A DNA stretch of 64,000 bases from Mycolicibacterium sp. 018/SC-01/001. GTDB lineage: Bacteria > Actinomycetota > Actinomycetes > Mycobacteriales > Mycobacteriaceae. The position numbers were made by a program, and so were the translations under genes. Location of the stretch: NCBI RefSeq assembly GCF_007096635.1, contig NZ_VKAA01000006.1, positions 174,616 through 238,615 of the forward strand. The letters are read 5' to 3'. Positions 29,886 to 42,157 of this stretch are shown piece by piece (position 1 is the first letter of the stretch; each line of letters starts with the position of its first letter). A model generated the notes under the pieces. It saw only the letters and a list, made by a program, of their open reading frames with translations, was not told the origin of the DNA and did no database searches.

Positions 29886-30377
29886 ACCCGGCGCCGCTCC
29901 CGTTCGTTGGCCAGTTCGGCGGTCACGACGTCCAGTGCCATCGACTGGCTGTAACCCCGCCGAGCCAGCATTCCGACCAGCCGCCGCGCCACTTTGTTCT
30001 CGACGTCCCGGTCCCCCGGATCACCGAGCTTCTCCCGCCGCAATCGGTCCCGGACCAATTGCTCGGCCCGAGTTCGTTCCGCGCCGGCGTCGATCCCAGA
30101 GAGGGCAGCGCTGATCACCTCGCTGTCCACGCCCTTGTTGCGAAGCTCGGCGGCCAACGCGCGCTTGCCTTTTCCCGCATGCAGCCGGCGGGACCGCACC
30201 CACTGCTCGGCGAAGTCCTCGTCGTCGATCAACCCGGCCTTGGTGAGCCGGTCGAGCACCGCGGCGGTGACGTCCTCGGGATAGCCGCGCTTGGCCAGCT
30301 GCGTCTCCAATTCGGCGCGGGTGCGCGCCCGCGCGGTGAGCAGGCGCAGGCACACGGCCCGCGCCTGCTCGGCGCGA

Positions 30378-31421
<1,044 letters not shown>

Positions 31422-31474
31422 GATGTACCTCTCCGGGTAGTCGTTGTCGACCGGTTCTCGATCGGTTGGCCGTG

Positions 31475-31497
31475 ACGCTAGGCGAGGCCACCGACAA
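31475..31497 (-). promoter_or_regulatory. RecA-NDp (PafBC-dependent) promoter of recA
   Basis: On the minus strand TTGTCGGTG-N8-TAGCGT matches exactly the RecA-NDp motif TTGTCRGTG-N8-TANNNT, the LexA-independent DNA-damage promoter activated by PafBC. Elements: 31489-31497 and 31475-31480. The start is expected near 31468, 47 bases before the ATG. Confidence 0.9.
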
Positions 31498-31526
31498 GTC
31501 CCGGGGTCGAACTCCACCCACAGTAG

Positions 31527-31542
31527 ACGAACACGTGTTCGA
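31527..31542. promoter_or_regulatory. SOS (LexA) box upstream of recA
   Basis: ACGAACACGTGTTCGA differs from the consensus palindrome at one outer base. It is 106 bases from the recA ATG and 38 bases from the start of the divergent hydrolase gene, so it could affect either. In M. tuberculosis the equivalent box controls a second recA promoter. Confidence 0.82.
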
Positions 31543-31579
31543 TTCAAGCGGACACGCCGGTCGGCTAGCGTTTCCGACC

Positions 31580-32473
31580 ATGACCACGCCTGAGGACATC
31601 CGCATCCCGGCCGGGGCCGAGCAGATCGCGGCCTACGTGTACACCCCGGACGCCGGCCCCGGCGAGCGGAAACCCTGCGTCGTGATGGCACACGGCCTGT
31701 CGGGCACCCGGGACGACGCCCTGCCCGGATACGCCGAGGCGTTCTGCGACGCGGGCTATGCCGTGGTGTTGTTCGACTACCGGCACTTCGGCGCCTCCAC
31801 CGGGGAACCCCGGCAGCTGATCGACATCGGCCGCCAGCAGCAGGACTACCGCACCGTCATCGCGTGGGCGCGCGCCCTGCCCGGCGTCGACCCCGACCGC
31901 ATCGTGGCCTGGGGGTCGTCCTACAGCGGTGGCCACGTCCTGTCGGTCGCCGCCGGCGACCCCCGCCTCGCCGCGGTGATCGCCCAGGCGCCGTTCACCG
32001 ATGCCGTCGCCTCGATGCTCGCGGTACCCACCCGCATCGTGCCCGCCGTCATGGTGGCCGCCGTCCGCGACCAGCTGCGCGCCTGGCGCGGCGCGCAGCC
32101 GGTGATGCTGCCCGCGGTGGGCGATCCCGGTGAGGTCGCCGCGATGACGTCACCCGACGCGAAACCGGGGCTCGACGCGATACGCGGCCCGAATTCGTTG
32201 TGGCGCAACGAGTTGGCGGCCCGCTTGATGCTGCGGTTCCCGTTCTACCGGCCCGGCGCCAGGACCAAGCGCCTGGCGATGCCGGTGCTGATCTGCGTCT
32301 GCGACGACGACAAGGTCACCCCGCCCGGCCCGACCGTCACAGCCGCCCAGCAGGCCCCGCGCGGGGAACTGTTGCACTATCCCTACGGCCATTTCGACAT
32401 CTATCACGACCCGAAGGTCAAGGCCGACCAGGTCGCGTTCCTGCAGCGCGTGTTCGCCGACGCCCCGGTGTAG
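31580..32473 (+). CDS. Alpha/beta hydrolase, acyl-peptidase/esterase type
   Basis: A 297-residue soluble hydrolase. HGLSGTRDD marks the oxyanion region, GSSYSGGH contains the nucleophile serine, DDDKV the acid and YGHFDIYHD the histidine. The long core resembles acetyl-xylan-esterase or prolyl-oligopeptidase-like hydrolases (DUF1100-type), so an ester substrate is most likely, identity unknown. It is divergent from recA; the SOS box between them lies 38 bases before its ATG, so DNA damage could influence it. It is followed by the convergent DUF3046 gene after 14 bases. Confidence 0.82.
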   Translation: MTTPEDIRIPAGAEQIAAYVYTPDAGPGERKPCVVMAHGLSGTRDDALPGYAEAFCDAGYAVVLFDYRHFGASTGEPRQLIDIGRQQQDYRTVIAWARALPGVDPDRIVAWGSSYSGGHVLSVAAGDPRLAAVIAQAPFTDAVASMLAVPTRIVPAVMVAAVRDQLRAWRGAQPVMLPAVGDPGEVAAMTSPDAKPGLDAIRGPNSLWRNELAARLMLRFPFYRPGARTKRLAMPVLICVCDDDKVTPPGPTVTAAQQAPRGELLHYPYGHFDIYHDPKVKADQVAFLQRVFADAPV

Positions 32474-32487
32474 CAGGCACGGTGTAG

Positions 32488-32682
32488 CTACCACTGGTCG
32501 CGCGGCACGTCGAAATCCGCGCACAGCGCGCGCCACACGTCGCGGGGTTCGACGCCATCCTCGATGGCCTGGGCGGCGGTACGCCCGCCCATCGTCGTCA
32601 GGACGTGGTCGACCAGCATCGACGACGCCCGCACCGCGCCGAACTGCCGCTCGACGAGTTCGTGGAATTCCGTCAGCCGCAC
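32488..32682 (-). CDS. DUF3046 small protein (Rv2738c-like)
   Basis: A 64-residue helical protein of the actinobacterial DUF3046 family, function unknown. It begins MRLTEFHELVERQFG and ends WRALCADFDVPRDQW, both conserved. It is always close to recA/recX in mycobacteria; here it lies beyond the hydrolase gene. It is downstream of the glycosyltransferase gene on the same strand (nine bases), so the pair is probably co-transcribed. Confidence 0.87.
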   Translation of the reverse strand: MRLTEFHELVERQFGAVRASSMLVDHVLTTMGGRTAAQAIEDGVEPRDVWRALCADFDVPRDQW

Positions 32683-32691
32683 AGGCCCAAC

Positions 32692-33864
32692 CTACGCGGG
32701 GGCCCGCAGTGCGGCGTGACACACCTCGACGGGGTCGGCGACCTCGCCGGCAGTGGCACCGGCGCGGCGCGCGGCGTCCCGGTAGCGCGGCGAGCCGAGC
32801 ACCTCCGTGGTCGCCGCGCCGAGCGTGTCGGGGTCCAGCGGCCGGACCAGCTGCGCACTGCCCTGGCGCACAAGGCGATTGGCGATCTCCCACTGGTCGC
32901 CACCGCCGGGGACCACCACCATCGGCACACCGGCGAGCAGCGCTTTGGACACGATGCCGTGGCCGGCTCCGCACACCAGCAGATCCGCTCGGGACAGCAA
33001 CTCGTCCTGACGACCGAGGCCGACCACGGCCCATGGCGGGACCTCCCCGTCGGGCGGGTGCAGCTGCGACACGGCGACGCGCGCACCGGAGGGCAGCAGC
33101 CGGCCGGGGACGAGGGTCCGCAGTGCGAGGTCGGCGAGGGCGACGGCACCGGTGCTCGCCGTCGACGGGGCCACCATCACCACCGGTCCGTCCCCGTCGG
33201 GCAGGTCCAGCACCGCCGTCGTCGGCTCGTAGTGCAGGGGGCCGACCACGACGGCTTCGGCCGGCCAATCGGGTCGCGGCACCTCCATCGCGGGCAGCGT
33301 CGCGATCAGCCGGCGCAGCGGGCCGGGGTCGTCGGCGGGCAGTCCGATCTGGACCCGCACCGCGGCGCGCTGGCGCAACCCCGCCCGCCAGGACCGCGCA
33401 CTGAGTGCCCGCAGGACGGTGTCGCGCGCCCGGCCGCGCAGCCCGACGCCCGGGGCCAGGCCACTGCCCAGCGGCGGCAACCCTTTCGACGGCCGGTACA
33501 GCGGGTGGGTGTTCAGCTCGATCCACGGCACACCGATCAGGTCGGCGACCAGTCCCCCGCAGGTGGTGATCGAATCCGACACCACCACATCGGGTTTCAT
33601 CGACTCGATGCGCGCCTTGTTGAGCACCGCCATCCGAGCGGCGCGCTCGTGGATCTTCGCGCCCGCGTCGGCGTCGTCGTCCCCGGTCATCACGCGCAGT
33701 CCGCCGAGCTCGACAGCGTCGAACCCCTCACCGCGGGCGGTGTCCAGCCATCGGGTGCCGGTCAGCAGTGTCGGTTCGTCGCCGGCGGCGAGAAACCGGC
33801 GGCACAAGGCGATCGCGGGAAATGCGTGACCGGGATCAGGTCCGGCGACGACCGCGACACGCAT
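32692..33864 (-). CDS. UDP-glycosyltransferase-like protein (Rv2739c-like)
   Basis: A 390-residue GT-B fold (GT1-like) glycosyltransferase. The N-terminal half begins MRVAVVAGPDPGHAFPAIAL, as in glycolipid and macrolide transferases. The C-terminal nucleotide-binding half shows DLLVCGAGHGIVSKALLAGVPMVVVPGGGDQWEIANRL, corresponding to the PSPG-type motif with the usual HGG replaced by GAGHG. The acceptor is unknown; a cell-wall lipid or sterol is possible. The start at 33864 follows the conserved first strand. It is divergent from ephG with 43 bases between. Confidence 0.85.
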   Translation of the reverse strand: MRVAVVAGPDPGHAFPAIALCRRFLAAGDEPTLLTGTRWLDTARGEGFDAVELGGLRVMTGDDDADAGAKIHERAARMAVLNKARIESMKPDVVVSDSITTCGGLVADLIGVPWIELNTHPLYRPSKGLPPLGSGLAPGVGLRGRARDTVLRALSARSWRAGLRQRAAVRVQIGLPADDPGPLRRLIATLPAMEVPRPDWPAEAVVVGPLHYEPTTAVLDLPDGDGPVVMVAPSTASTGAVALADLALRTLVPGRLLPSGARVAVSQLHPPDGEVPPWAVVGLGRQDELLSRADLLVCGAGHGIVSKALLAGVPMVVVPGGGDQWEIANRLVRQGSAQLVRPLDPDTLGAATTEVLGSPRYRDAARRAGATAGEVADPVEVCHAALRAPA

Positions 33865-33907
33865 GCGGGCTACCCTGCCACAGCACCGGGCGTTAGGGTC
33901 GGTCGGT

Positions 33908-34354
33908 ATGACCGACGACGCATCGACCACGCTGCTGCCGACCGCCGACGGTGCCGCGCTGGTGCAGAAGTTCCTGAACGCGCTCGCCGACGAGGATTTC
34001 GACACCGTCGAGTCGCTGGCGGCGCCGGACCTGGTGTGGCAGAACGTGGGATTGCCGTCGATCCGGGGACGGTCGCGGATCATGGGGCTGCTGCGCCGAG
34101 GCGAGGGGAAGGTGGGCTTCGCGGTGGCGTTCCACCGCGTGGCCGGCGAGGGCGACACGGTGCTGACCGAACGCACCGACGCGATCATCCTCGGACCACT
34201 GCGCCTGCAGTTCTGGGTGTGCGGCGTCTTCGAGCTGCGCGACGGGACGATCACGCTGTGGCGGGACTACTTCGACATCGTCGACGTCATGGTGAAGGCG
34301 CCGCTGAAAGCGTTGGCGGGATTGGTCGTGCCGGCGCTGCGGCCCCGGTTCTAG
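33908..34354 (+). CDS. ephG: Limonene-1,2-epoxide hydrolase family protein (EphG-like)
   Basis: A 148-residue cone-shaped epoxide hydrolase of the LEH family, in the position of Rv2740 (EphG). The catalytic Asp-Arg-Asp relay can be traced: Arg and Asp in TERTDAI, and the second Asp in WRDYFD. The family hydrolyses epoxides on terpenoid, steroid or lipid substrates; the native one is unknown. It converges on pspM with six bases between stops. Confidence 0.87.
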   Translation: MTDDASTTLLPTADGAALVQKFLNALADEDFDTVESLAAPDLVWQNVGLPSIRGRSRIMGLLRRGEGKVGFAVAFHRVAGEGDTVLTERTDAIILGPLRLQFWVCGVFELRDGTITLWRDYFDIVDVMVKAPLKALAGLVVPALRPRF

Positions 34355-34360
34355 CCGTAG

Positions 34361-35170
34361 TCAGGCCCGCAACCGGCCCAGCTCGTCGAACGCCTGCGCC
34401 CATCCGGTGAGGCGATCGGTGGCCGAGGTCAGCTCGTCGCGGTAGCGCCTCTGCACCATTGGCGAGCTCGACATCGAGCCCGAGTTGGCCGCTGACACCA
34501 ATTGCGCTGCGGCCGAAACCATGTCGCTGTACTGCCGCGCGCCGCGGTCGAGCTGGGCGCAGAACGCCGCGATCGTGGGCGCCAGATGCGGGCGGGCCTG
34601 CGGAGTCGAGCTGACCGTCCGCTCCATCGACACCACTTCGGCGGCGGTCGCCGACATCGTGGCCGCCGTCCGCTCGGCGGCGGCCCGCAGGTCGCGCAGT
34701 TCCTCGTCGGGCAGCAGACGCCCGCGTTCCATGACCCCGAGCAGCGACGCGAACCCGCGTTCGGACGATGCCAGCGCGGCCATCGGCGCCCGGGCTGCCG
34801 AGCCCCACGGCGGCATGCGGCGCCCGGCACCGCTGCGCGCCGGCGGCAACGGCTCACCGCGCAGCCAGCGGTAGCGCAGCAACGCCAGCGTGGCGAGGAA
34901 CGCCGCACCGACCGCGATCGGCGACGGGATGAACAACGCCCAGACCGGGGTGTTCCAGGACGCGAGCAGTGCGGTCACACCCACCCAGAACACCGAGGAC
35001 AGCCCGAAGAACACGCCCAGACGCAGCGCCCAGCGACGTTTGCGCAGCAGCTTGGCGCGCGGGTCGGCGGCGGCGTTGAGCTTGTCCGCGAGCGTGCCCG
35101 ACCACTCCGCGGCGGTGTCGATGCCGCGCTGGGCCAGCGTCCGCCACGCGTCGGGTCGTCGGGTGCTCAC
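34361..35170 (-). CDS. pspM: Phage-shock-type membrane protein PspM
   Basis: A 269-residue integral membrane partner of PspA in the mycobacterial envelope-stress system (position of Rv2743c). A charged N-terminus is followed by two close helices (about residues 49-69 and 74-95). The rest is a soluble helical domain with coiled-coil character (LRDLRAAAERTAATMSATAAEVV). It starts with GTG at 35170. It is third in clgR-pspA-pspM. The fourth gene of the M. tuberculosis operon, Rv2742c (pspN), is not found after it; ephG converges directly. Confidence 0.85.
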   Translation of the reverse strand: MSTRRPDAWRTLAQRGIDTAAEWSGTLADKLNAAADPRAKLLRKRRWALRLGVFFGLSSVFWVGVTALLASWNTPVWALFIPSPIAVGAAFLATLALLRYRWLRGEPLPPARSGAGRRMPPWGSAARAPMAALASSERGFASLLGVMERGRLLPDEELRDLRAAAERTAATMSATAAEVVSMERTVSSTPQARPHLAPTIAAFCAQLDRGARQYSDMVSAAAQLVSAANSGSMSSSPMVQRRYRDELTSATDRLTGWAQAFDELGRLRA

Positions 35171-35190
35171 ATCCTGCCTTTCGGTGAAAG

Positions 35191-36015
35191 TTACTGTGAG
35201 AGCGGGTTTTCCGGGGTCGGATTCGCAGCCGGGGTGGCCGGGGTCTGCGGCGTGGGGGTCGCCGGGGCCTGTGCCGAACCGGCGGGCAGCTGCTCACCGC
35301 GCATGGAGGCACGGATCTGCTCGAGGCGTGAGTGGCCTGCCATCTGGACGCTGGCCTGCTGGACTTCCATCATGCGGCCCTGCACCGAGTTCTGCGCCAG
35401 CTCGGCGGCGCCCATCGCATTGGCGTAGCGACGCTCGATCTTGTCGCGGACCTCGTCGAGGCTGGGGGTGCTGCCGGGCGCGGCGATCTCGCTCATCGAG
35501 CGCAGCGAGGCACTGACCTGCTCCTGCATCTTGGCCTGCTCGAGCTGGCTGAGCAGCTTGGTGCGCTCGGCGATCTTCTGCTGCAGCACCATCGCGTTCT
35601 GCTCGACGGCCTTCTTGGCCTGCCCGGCCGCCTGCAGGGCCTGATCGTGCAGGCCCTTGAGGTCCTCGACGCTCTGCTCGGCGGTCACCAGCTGCGCGGC
35701 GAAGGCCTCGGCCGCGTTGTTGTACTCGGTGGCCTTGGCGGCATCCCCGGAGGCGACGGCCTGGTCCGCCAGCGTCAGGGCCTGGCGAACGTTGACCTGC
35801 AGCTTCTCGATGTCGGCCAGCTGGCGGTTGAGCCGCATCTCCAGTTGGCGCTGGTTGCCGATGACCTGGGCCGCCTGCTGGGTCAGCGCCTGGTGCTGAC
35901 GCTGGGCCTCTTCGATGGCCTGCTGTATCTGCACCTTGGGATCGGCGTACTCGTCGACCTTGGAGCTGAACAGCGCCATCAGGTACTTCCACGCCTTGCT
36001 GAACGGGTTGGCCAT
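35191..36015 (-). CDS. pspA: Phage shock protein PspA (35-kDa antigen)
   Basis: ESCRT-III-like membrane-repair protein of 274 residues, known in mycobacteria as the 35-kDa antigen (Rv2744c). An amphipathic N-terminal helix ([16 protein letters not shown]) binds damaged membrane. A long coiled coil (about residues 25-230) is followed by a Pro/Ala/Thr-rich tail ([18 protein letters not shown]) typical of the actinobacterial form. PspA also restrains ClgR. It lies 121 bases downstream of clgR and 20 bases upstream of pspM. Confidence 0.96.
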   Translation of the reverse strand: MANPFSKAWKYLMALFSSKVDEYADPKVQIQQAIEEAQRQHQALTQQAAQVIGNQRQLEMRLNRQLADIEKLQVNVRQALTLADQAVASGDAAKATEYNNAAEAFAAQLVTAEQSVEDLKGLHDQALQAAGQAKKAVEQNAMVLQQKIAERTKLLSQLEQAKMQEQVSASLRSMSEIAAPGSTPSLDEVRDKIERRYANAMGAAELAQNSVQGRMMEVQQASVQMAGHSRLEQIRASMRGEQLPAGSAQAPATPTPQTPATPAANPTPENPLSQ

Positions 36016-36136
36016 GAGAACGTTTCCGCCTTCTCGAAGTCTCGGGTCAGTGGAACAGGGTCACCAGCGCGGGTCGCCTGTCATCGCAGGTACCCAACTT
36101 ATCGGTTCTGTATGACTCGCCACACCCCTGTGGGGA

Positions 36137-36469
36137 TCAGGCGACCGCCATCGAAACGACCGAGGACACGGCCTGCGGGATGACGACCTTGGTGCCGGCG
36201 TCGATACGCGGGGTGCTGACCTCGGCGCGTGACTCTTCGATCGCCATGTCGTCACCTGCTTCGGACAGCACGCGGGAGAGCGGGACGTCGAGCGCACCGC
36301 AGATGGCGCTGAGCAGCTCACTGGAGGCTTCCTTGCGGCCGCGCTCCACTTCGGACAGGTAGCCGAGGCTGACCCGCGCGGTGTCGGACACTTCGCGCAG
36401 GGTCCGGCCCTGCTCGACCCGCACACGCCGCAACACGTCGCCGATCACTTCGCGCAGCAGTGTCGTCAT
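36137..36469 (-). CDS. clgR: Clp gene regulator ClgR
   Basis: XRE-type helix-turn-helix activator of the clp protease genes and of its own psp operon, 110 residues. The DNA-binding fold occupies about residues 8-65 ([36 protein letters not shown]). The end is [16 protein letters not shown]; such Val/Ala C-termini are degradation signals for ClpCP in ClgR homologues. The ATG at 36469 with AAGGAGA upstream matches the known N-terminus; the frame is open to 36505. It is driven by the SigE-type promoter at 36526-36552. Confidence 0.95.
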   Translation of the reverse strand: MTTLLREVIGDVLRRVRVEQGRTLREVSDTARVSLGYLSEVERGRKEASSELLSAICGALDVPLSRVLSEAGDDMAIEESRAEVSTPRIDAGTKVVIPQAVSSVVSMAVA

Positions 36470-36525
36470 CGCGCTCTCCTTCGTCAGCTCCGGCCGCACC
36501 GCCATCTGGCGTGCTTATCCGACCC

Positions 36526-36552
36526 AACGCACGGGCGGCCCCGGATGGTTCC
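36526..36552 (-). promoter_or_regulatory. SigE-type promoter of the clgR-psp operon
   Basis: On the minus strand GGAAC (36552-36548) and CGTT (36529-36526) are 18 bases apart, as in SigE promoters. It begins right after the end of the cinA-like gene. SigE control of clgR is known in M. tuberculosis. The predicted leader is about 50 bases. Confidence 0.75.
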
Positions 36553-36555
36553 CGT

Positions 36556-37071
36556 TCACTGGTTCTCGACGAGAGTGCGCAGCCGGTGCAGCGCCGCGTG
36601 CACCGCGGCGAGCCGGATCTGCCAGCGGCTGCCGGCCCCATCTGCGCTGAGGCGCAGCGCCAGCACCTCGGTGTCGACGGGCCCGGCGAGGCCGACGAAC
36701 ACCGTGCCAACCGGGTGCCCGCCGTGCGGTTCCGGGCCGGCGACCCCGGTCAGGCCGACGCCCCAGGTGGCGCCGCAGCGCTGCTGGGCGCCGACGGCCA
36801 TGGCGCGCGCGGTGGGTTCGGCCACCGGCCCGACGTCGGCCAGCAGTTCGGGGGCCACCCCGGCCAGCTCGATCTTGGTCTCGACGGTGTAGGTGATGAG
36901 TCCGCCCCGCAGGACGGCGCTCGCACCGGGCACGCCGGCGAGCGTGGCCGCGACGAGTCCTGCGGTCAGCGACTCCGCCGTCGCCACGGTCTGCCGGCGC
37001 ACCGTCAGGTCGGCGACGAGGGCGCGCGCGTCCTCGTCGACGAGAGGATCACTGACGTGCGGGTCGGCCAC
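36556..37071 (-). CDS. CinA C-terminal domain protein (nicotinamide-nucleotide amidohydrolase)
   Basis: A 171-residue CinA C-terminal domain protein, equivalent to PncC, which deamidates nicotinamide mononucleotide for NAD salvage. It shows TVATAESLTAGLVAATLAGVPGAS, GGLITYTVETKIELAGV and GVGLTGVAGPEPHGGHPVGTV, the substrate-binding loops. The N-terminal molybdopterin-binding domain of full CinA is absent. It overlaps the pgsA3 end by 23 bases and so is coupled to it. M. tuberculosis does not have it at this position as I recall. Confidence 0.88.
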   Translation of the reverse strand: MADPHVSDPLVDEDARALVADLTVRRQTVATAESLTAGLVAATLAGVPGASAVLRGGLITYTVETKIELAGVAPELLADVGPVAEPTARAMAVGAQQRCGATWGVGLTGVAGPEPHGGHPVGTVFVGLAGPVDTEVLALRLSADGAGSRWQIRLAAVHAALHRLRTLVENQ

Positions 37072-37645
37072 GCGAATCCCTCACCGCCGAGACGAAGTAG
37101 TCGGCCCCGGTCAGGACAGTGAGCACCACGGCGGCGAGCATGACGATCCATGCCCCGGTGAGCCAGGCGCCGCTCAGGGGCAGGATGAACAGCCCGATCG
37201 CCACGGCCTGAACCAGGGTCTTGAGCTTGCCGCCGCGGCTGGCCGGGATCACGCCGTGCCGCAGCACCACCAGACGCAGCAGCGTCACCCCGAGTTCGCG
37301 GCCGAGGATCACCACGGTCACCCACCACGGCAGGTCGCCGAGCATGGAGAGCCCGATCAGCGCCGCACCGATGAGCGCCTTGTCGGCGAGCGGGTCGATG
37401 AACGTGCCGAATTCGGTCACCATCCCGTAGCTGCGAGCCAGCGCGCCATCGAGGCGGTCGGTGATGACGGCCACCGTGAACACGGTGAATGCCATGGCGC
37501 GCCAGAAGGATTCGTGCCCGTCGCCGACGAACAGGAACGCCAGGAACACCGGTACGAGGATCAGCCGGACACCGGTCAGGGCATTGGCGAGGTTCGCCAC
37601 CCGCGCGCGCGGGACCACCGGATCGGTCTGTGGTTGGCCCGGCAC
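37049..37645 (-). CDS. pgsA3: CDP-alcohol phosphatidyltransferase (PgsA3-like)
   Basis: Membrane enzyme of 198 residues joining CDP-diacylglycerol to an alcohol, probably glycerol-3-phosphate (phosphatidylglycerophosphate synthase). The active-site signature DGALARSYGMVTEFGTFIDPLADK has the complete D-G-A-R-G-D-D pattern. About five helices surround it. I choose the GTG at 37645 because a -10 TATTCT (37657 down to 37652) would start the RNA there; a GTG at 37651 is also in frame. It is upstream of the cinA-like gene, clgR and pspA and is divergent from argA. Confidence 0.9.
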   Translation of the reverse strand: MPGQPQTDPVVPRARVANLANALTGVRLILVPVFLAFLFVGDGHESFWRAMAFTVFTVAVITDRLDGALARSYGMVTEFGTFIDPLADKALIGAALIGLSMLGDLPWWVTVVILGRELGVTLLRLVVLRHGVIPASRGGKLKTLVQAVAIGLFILPLSGAWLTGAWIVMLAAVVLTVLTGADYFVSAVRDSRGRPARQ

Positions 37646-37651
37646 CGACAC

Positions 37652-37680
37652 AGAATACTGGTTGCCCGAGCGGATACCCT
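37652..37680. promoter_or_regulatory. Back-to-back leaderless promoters of pgsA3 and argA
   Basis: The gap between the two divergent GTG starts is 42 bases. TATTCT on the minus strand (37657-37652) places a start at the pgsA3 GTG (37645). TACCCT on the plus strand (37675-37680) places one at the argA GTG (37688). Neither gene has a ribosome site, consistent with leaderless mRNAs. The two -35 regions must overlap the opposite unit. Confidence 0.55.
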
Positions 37681-37687
37681 TCCCCGT

Positions 37688-38209
37688 GTGAGCTCTGATC
37701 CGGGTGATTCCGCGAGCGAGGTGGTCGTCCGTCGGGCCAGGACATCCGACGTGCCGGCCATCAAGGCTCTCGTCGACGTCTATGCCGGCCGCATCCTGCT
37801 CGAGAAGAACCTGGTGACGCTGTACGAGTCGGTGCAGGAGTTCTGGGTGGCCGAAGCCGAGGGTGAGGTGATCGGGTGCGGCGCGCTGCACGTGCTGTGG
37901 TCCGATCTGGGTGAGGTGCGTACGGTCGCGGTGCATCCGAAGGTGCGGGGCCGCGGCGTGGGTCACGCGATCGTCGATCGATTGCTGGCCGTCGCGCGGG
38001 AATTGCAACTGAGCCGGATCTTCGTGCTGACGTTCGAGGTGGAGTTCTTCGGCCGCCACGGTTTCCGCGAGATCGAGGGCACGCCCGTGACGGCGGAGGT
38101 GTACGAGGAGATGTGCCGGTCCTACGACACGGGTGTGGCCGAGTTCCTGGACCTGAGCTACGTCAAGCCCAACATCCTCGGCAACACCCGAATGCTCCTC
38201 ACCCTCTGA
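37688..38209 (+). CDS. argA: Amino-acid N-acetyltransferase ArgA
   Basis: GNAT-fold N-acetylglutamate synthase of 173 residues, the first step of arginine biosynthesis; actinobacteria use this short form without the kinase-like domain. The acetyl-CoA motif VHPKVRGRGVGHAIV and the preceding strand WVAEAEGEVIGCGALHVLW are clear. The C-terminus FLDLSYVKPNILGNTRMLLTL is typical of the group. The GTG at 37688 gives the usual length (174 in M. tuberculosis). Confidence 0.94.
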   Translation: MSSDPGDSASEVVVRRARTSDVPAIKALVDVYAGRILLEKNLVTLYESVQEFWVAEAEGEVIGCGALHVLWSDLGEVRTVAVHPKVRGRGVGHAIVDRLLAVARELQLSRIFVLTFEVEFFGRHGFREIEGTPVTAEVYEEMCRSYDTGVAEFLDLSYVKPNILGNTRMLLTL

Positions 38210-38231
38210 CGCCCAAACCAACGTTTGGGCG
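38210..38231. terminator. Short hairpin between argA and ftsK
   Basis: A perfect nine-base stem CGCCCAAAC/GTTTGGGCG with a four-base loop begins right after the argA stop. No U-tract follows, so termination, if any, would be of the mycobacterial tail-less kind and could serve argA (plus) or ftsK (minus). The rest of this 81-base gap contains the self-palindrome GCTAGCTAGC at 38276-38285. Confidence 0.5.
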
Positions 38232-38290
38232 CGAAAGTGCGAGAGCGACGCGCCTTTTCGTCGATCTCGGCGCTGGCTAGCTAGCGGGCG

Positions 38291-40834
<2,544 letters not shown>

Positions 40835-40997
40835 GCCTCTCAGCCTAGTCGCAGATGCACCAGATGCACCATCTGCCACACAGGTCACAGATGGGTCTCG
40901 ATGGCCGCGACGAACTGAACGGGTGTGGCCCGCCGACACCGTCGGCGCAAGACAGTACGGTGAGGCCTGTTCAGTCCTGCTCGAAGAGGAGCCCTCC

Positions 40998-41324
40998 ATG
41001 CCTTCCACTAAGCCTGTTGTCGTCGTCGCGACCATGACCGCCAAGCCCGAGTCCGTGGACGTCGTCCGCGACGCCTGCACGACGGCGATCGAGGCGGTGC
41101 ACGACGAGCCCGGGTGCGAGCTCTACGCACTGCACGAGGCCGACGGCACGTTCGTCTTCGTCGAACAGTGGGCCGATGCGGACGCGCTCAAGGCGCACGG
41201 CTCCGCGCCGGCGGTCGGCACGATGTTCGGCACCATCGCCGAGCACCTCGACGGCGCGCCCGACATCAAGATGCTCTCGCCCGTGGTCGCCGGCGACCCG
41301 GCCAAGGGTCAGCTGCGGCCCTGA
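40998..41324 (+). CDS. Antibiotic-biosynthesis-monooxygenase-domain protein (Rv2749-like)
   Basis: A 108-residue ABM-fold protein. [21 protein letters not shown] opens the ferredoxin-like fold, and [28 protein letters not shown] is the typical second half. Such proteins act as cofactor-free quinone or small-molecule oxygenases, or as binding partners. It is the first gene of an operon with an SDR and a methyltransferase; the SDR starts 20 bases after the stop. AGGAG precedes the ATG at 40998. Confidence 0.85.
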   Translation: MPSTKPVVVVATMTAKPESVDVVRDACTTAIEAVHDEPGCELYALHEADGTFVFVEQWADADALKAHGSAPAVGTMFGTIAEHLDGAPDIKMLSPVVAGDPAKGQLRP

Positions 41325-41344
41325 CGGGCCCCGACCACGTGACG

Positions 41345-42157
41345 ATGGGCGAACTCACCGGCAAGGTCGCGCTGATCACCGGCGCTGCTCGCGGGCAGGG
41401 CCGGGCGCACGCGGTGAAGCTCGCCTCCGCCGGCGCCGACATCATCGCCATCGACCTGTGTGCGCAGATCGATTCGGTGCCCTACCCGCTGGCGACACCC
41501 GATGACATGGCGCAGACGGTGGCCCTCGTCGAGAAGACGGGCGCGCGGATCGTGGCCTCGGAGGCCGACGTACGGGATCGCGACGCGCTCAAGGCGGCCG
41601 TACGCACGGGCACCGAGCGTCTCGGCGAGCGCCTCGACATCGTGATCGCCAACGCCGGCATCGCGCCGATGACCGCGCCGCAAGCCTGGCAGGACGTCAT
41701 CGACGTCAACCTGACCGGTGCGTACCACACGATCGACGTCGCGATGAAGCCGATGATCAAGTACGGCAACGGTGGCGCGATCGTGCTCACCAGCTCGGTC
41801 AACGGGCTGGTCGGTCTCGGCGCCCCCGTCGCCGGCGCGGTCGGCTACACCGCCGCCAAGCACGGCATGGTCGGCTTGATGCGGGCCTACGCCAATTTCC
41901 TTGCCCCGTACAGCATTCGGGTCAACTCGATCCACCCCGCCGGGGTGAACACCCCGATGATCGACAACGAGTTCACCCGATCCTGGCTCGATGGCATCGC
42001 TGCCGAGAACGGTCCGGACATGAGCAACGCGCTGCCGGTGCGCGCGCTGGACGCCGACGACATCGCCAACGCGGTGTACTGGCTGGTCTCGGATGCCGCG
42101 CGCTACGTCACCGGTGTCGCCCTGCCCGTCGACGCCGGGTTCGTCAACAAGCGATGA
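41345..42157 (+). CDS. Mycofactocin-coupled SDR family oxidoreductase (Rv2750-like)
   Basis: Short-chain dehydrogenase/reductase of 270 residues. The nucleotide motif TGAARGQG is followed by [20 protein letters not shown], then an insertion of about 15 residues that marks the mycofactocin-coupled subfamily, whose NAD(H) is carried as a non-exchangeable cofactor. The NAG motif is VIANAGIAP; the catalytic Tyr and Lys are in GYTAAKHG, and the Ser is in VLTSSVNG. The substrate is an alcohol or ketone of unknown identity. The stop overlaps the methyltransferase ATG as ATGA. Confidence 0.88.
   Translation: MGELTGKVALITGAARGQGRAHAVKLASAGADIIAIDLCAQIDSVPYPLATPDDMAQTVALVEKTGARIVASEADVRDRDALKAAVRTGTERLGERLDIVIANAGIAPMTAPQAWQDVIDVNLTGAYHTIDVAMKPMIKYGNGGAIVLTSSVNGLVGLGAPVAGAVGYTAAKHGMVGLMRAYANFLAPYSIRVNSIHPAGVNTPMIDNEFTRSWLDGIAAENGPDMSNALPVRALDADDIANAVYWLVSDAARYVTGVALPVDAGFVNKR

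Noticed and set aside
32605..34410. Plus-strand open frame (601 codons) over the glycosyltransferase gene and ephG
   Set aside because: Antisense to a conserved glycosyltransferase and in the wrong frame for ephG.
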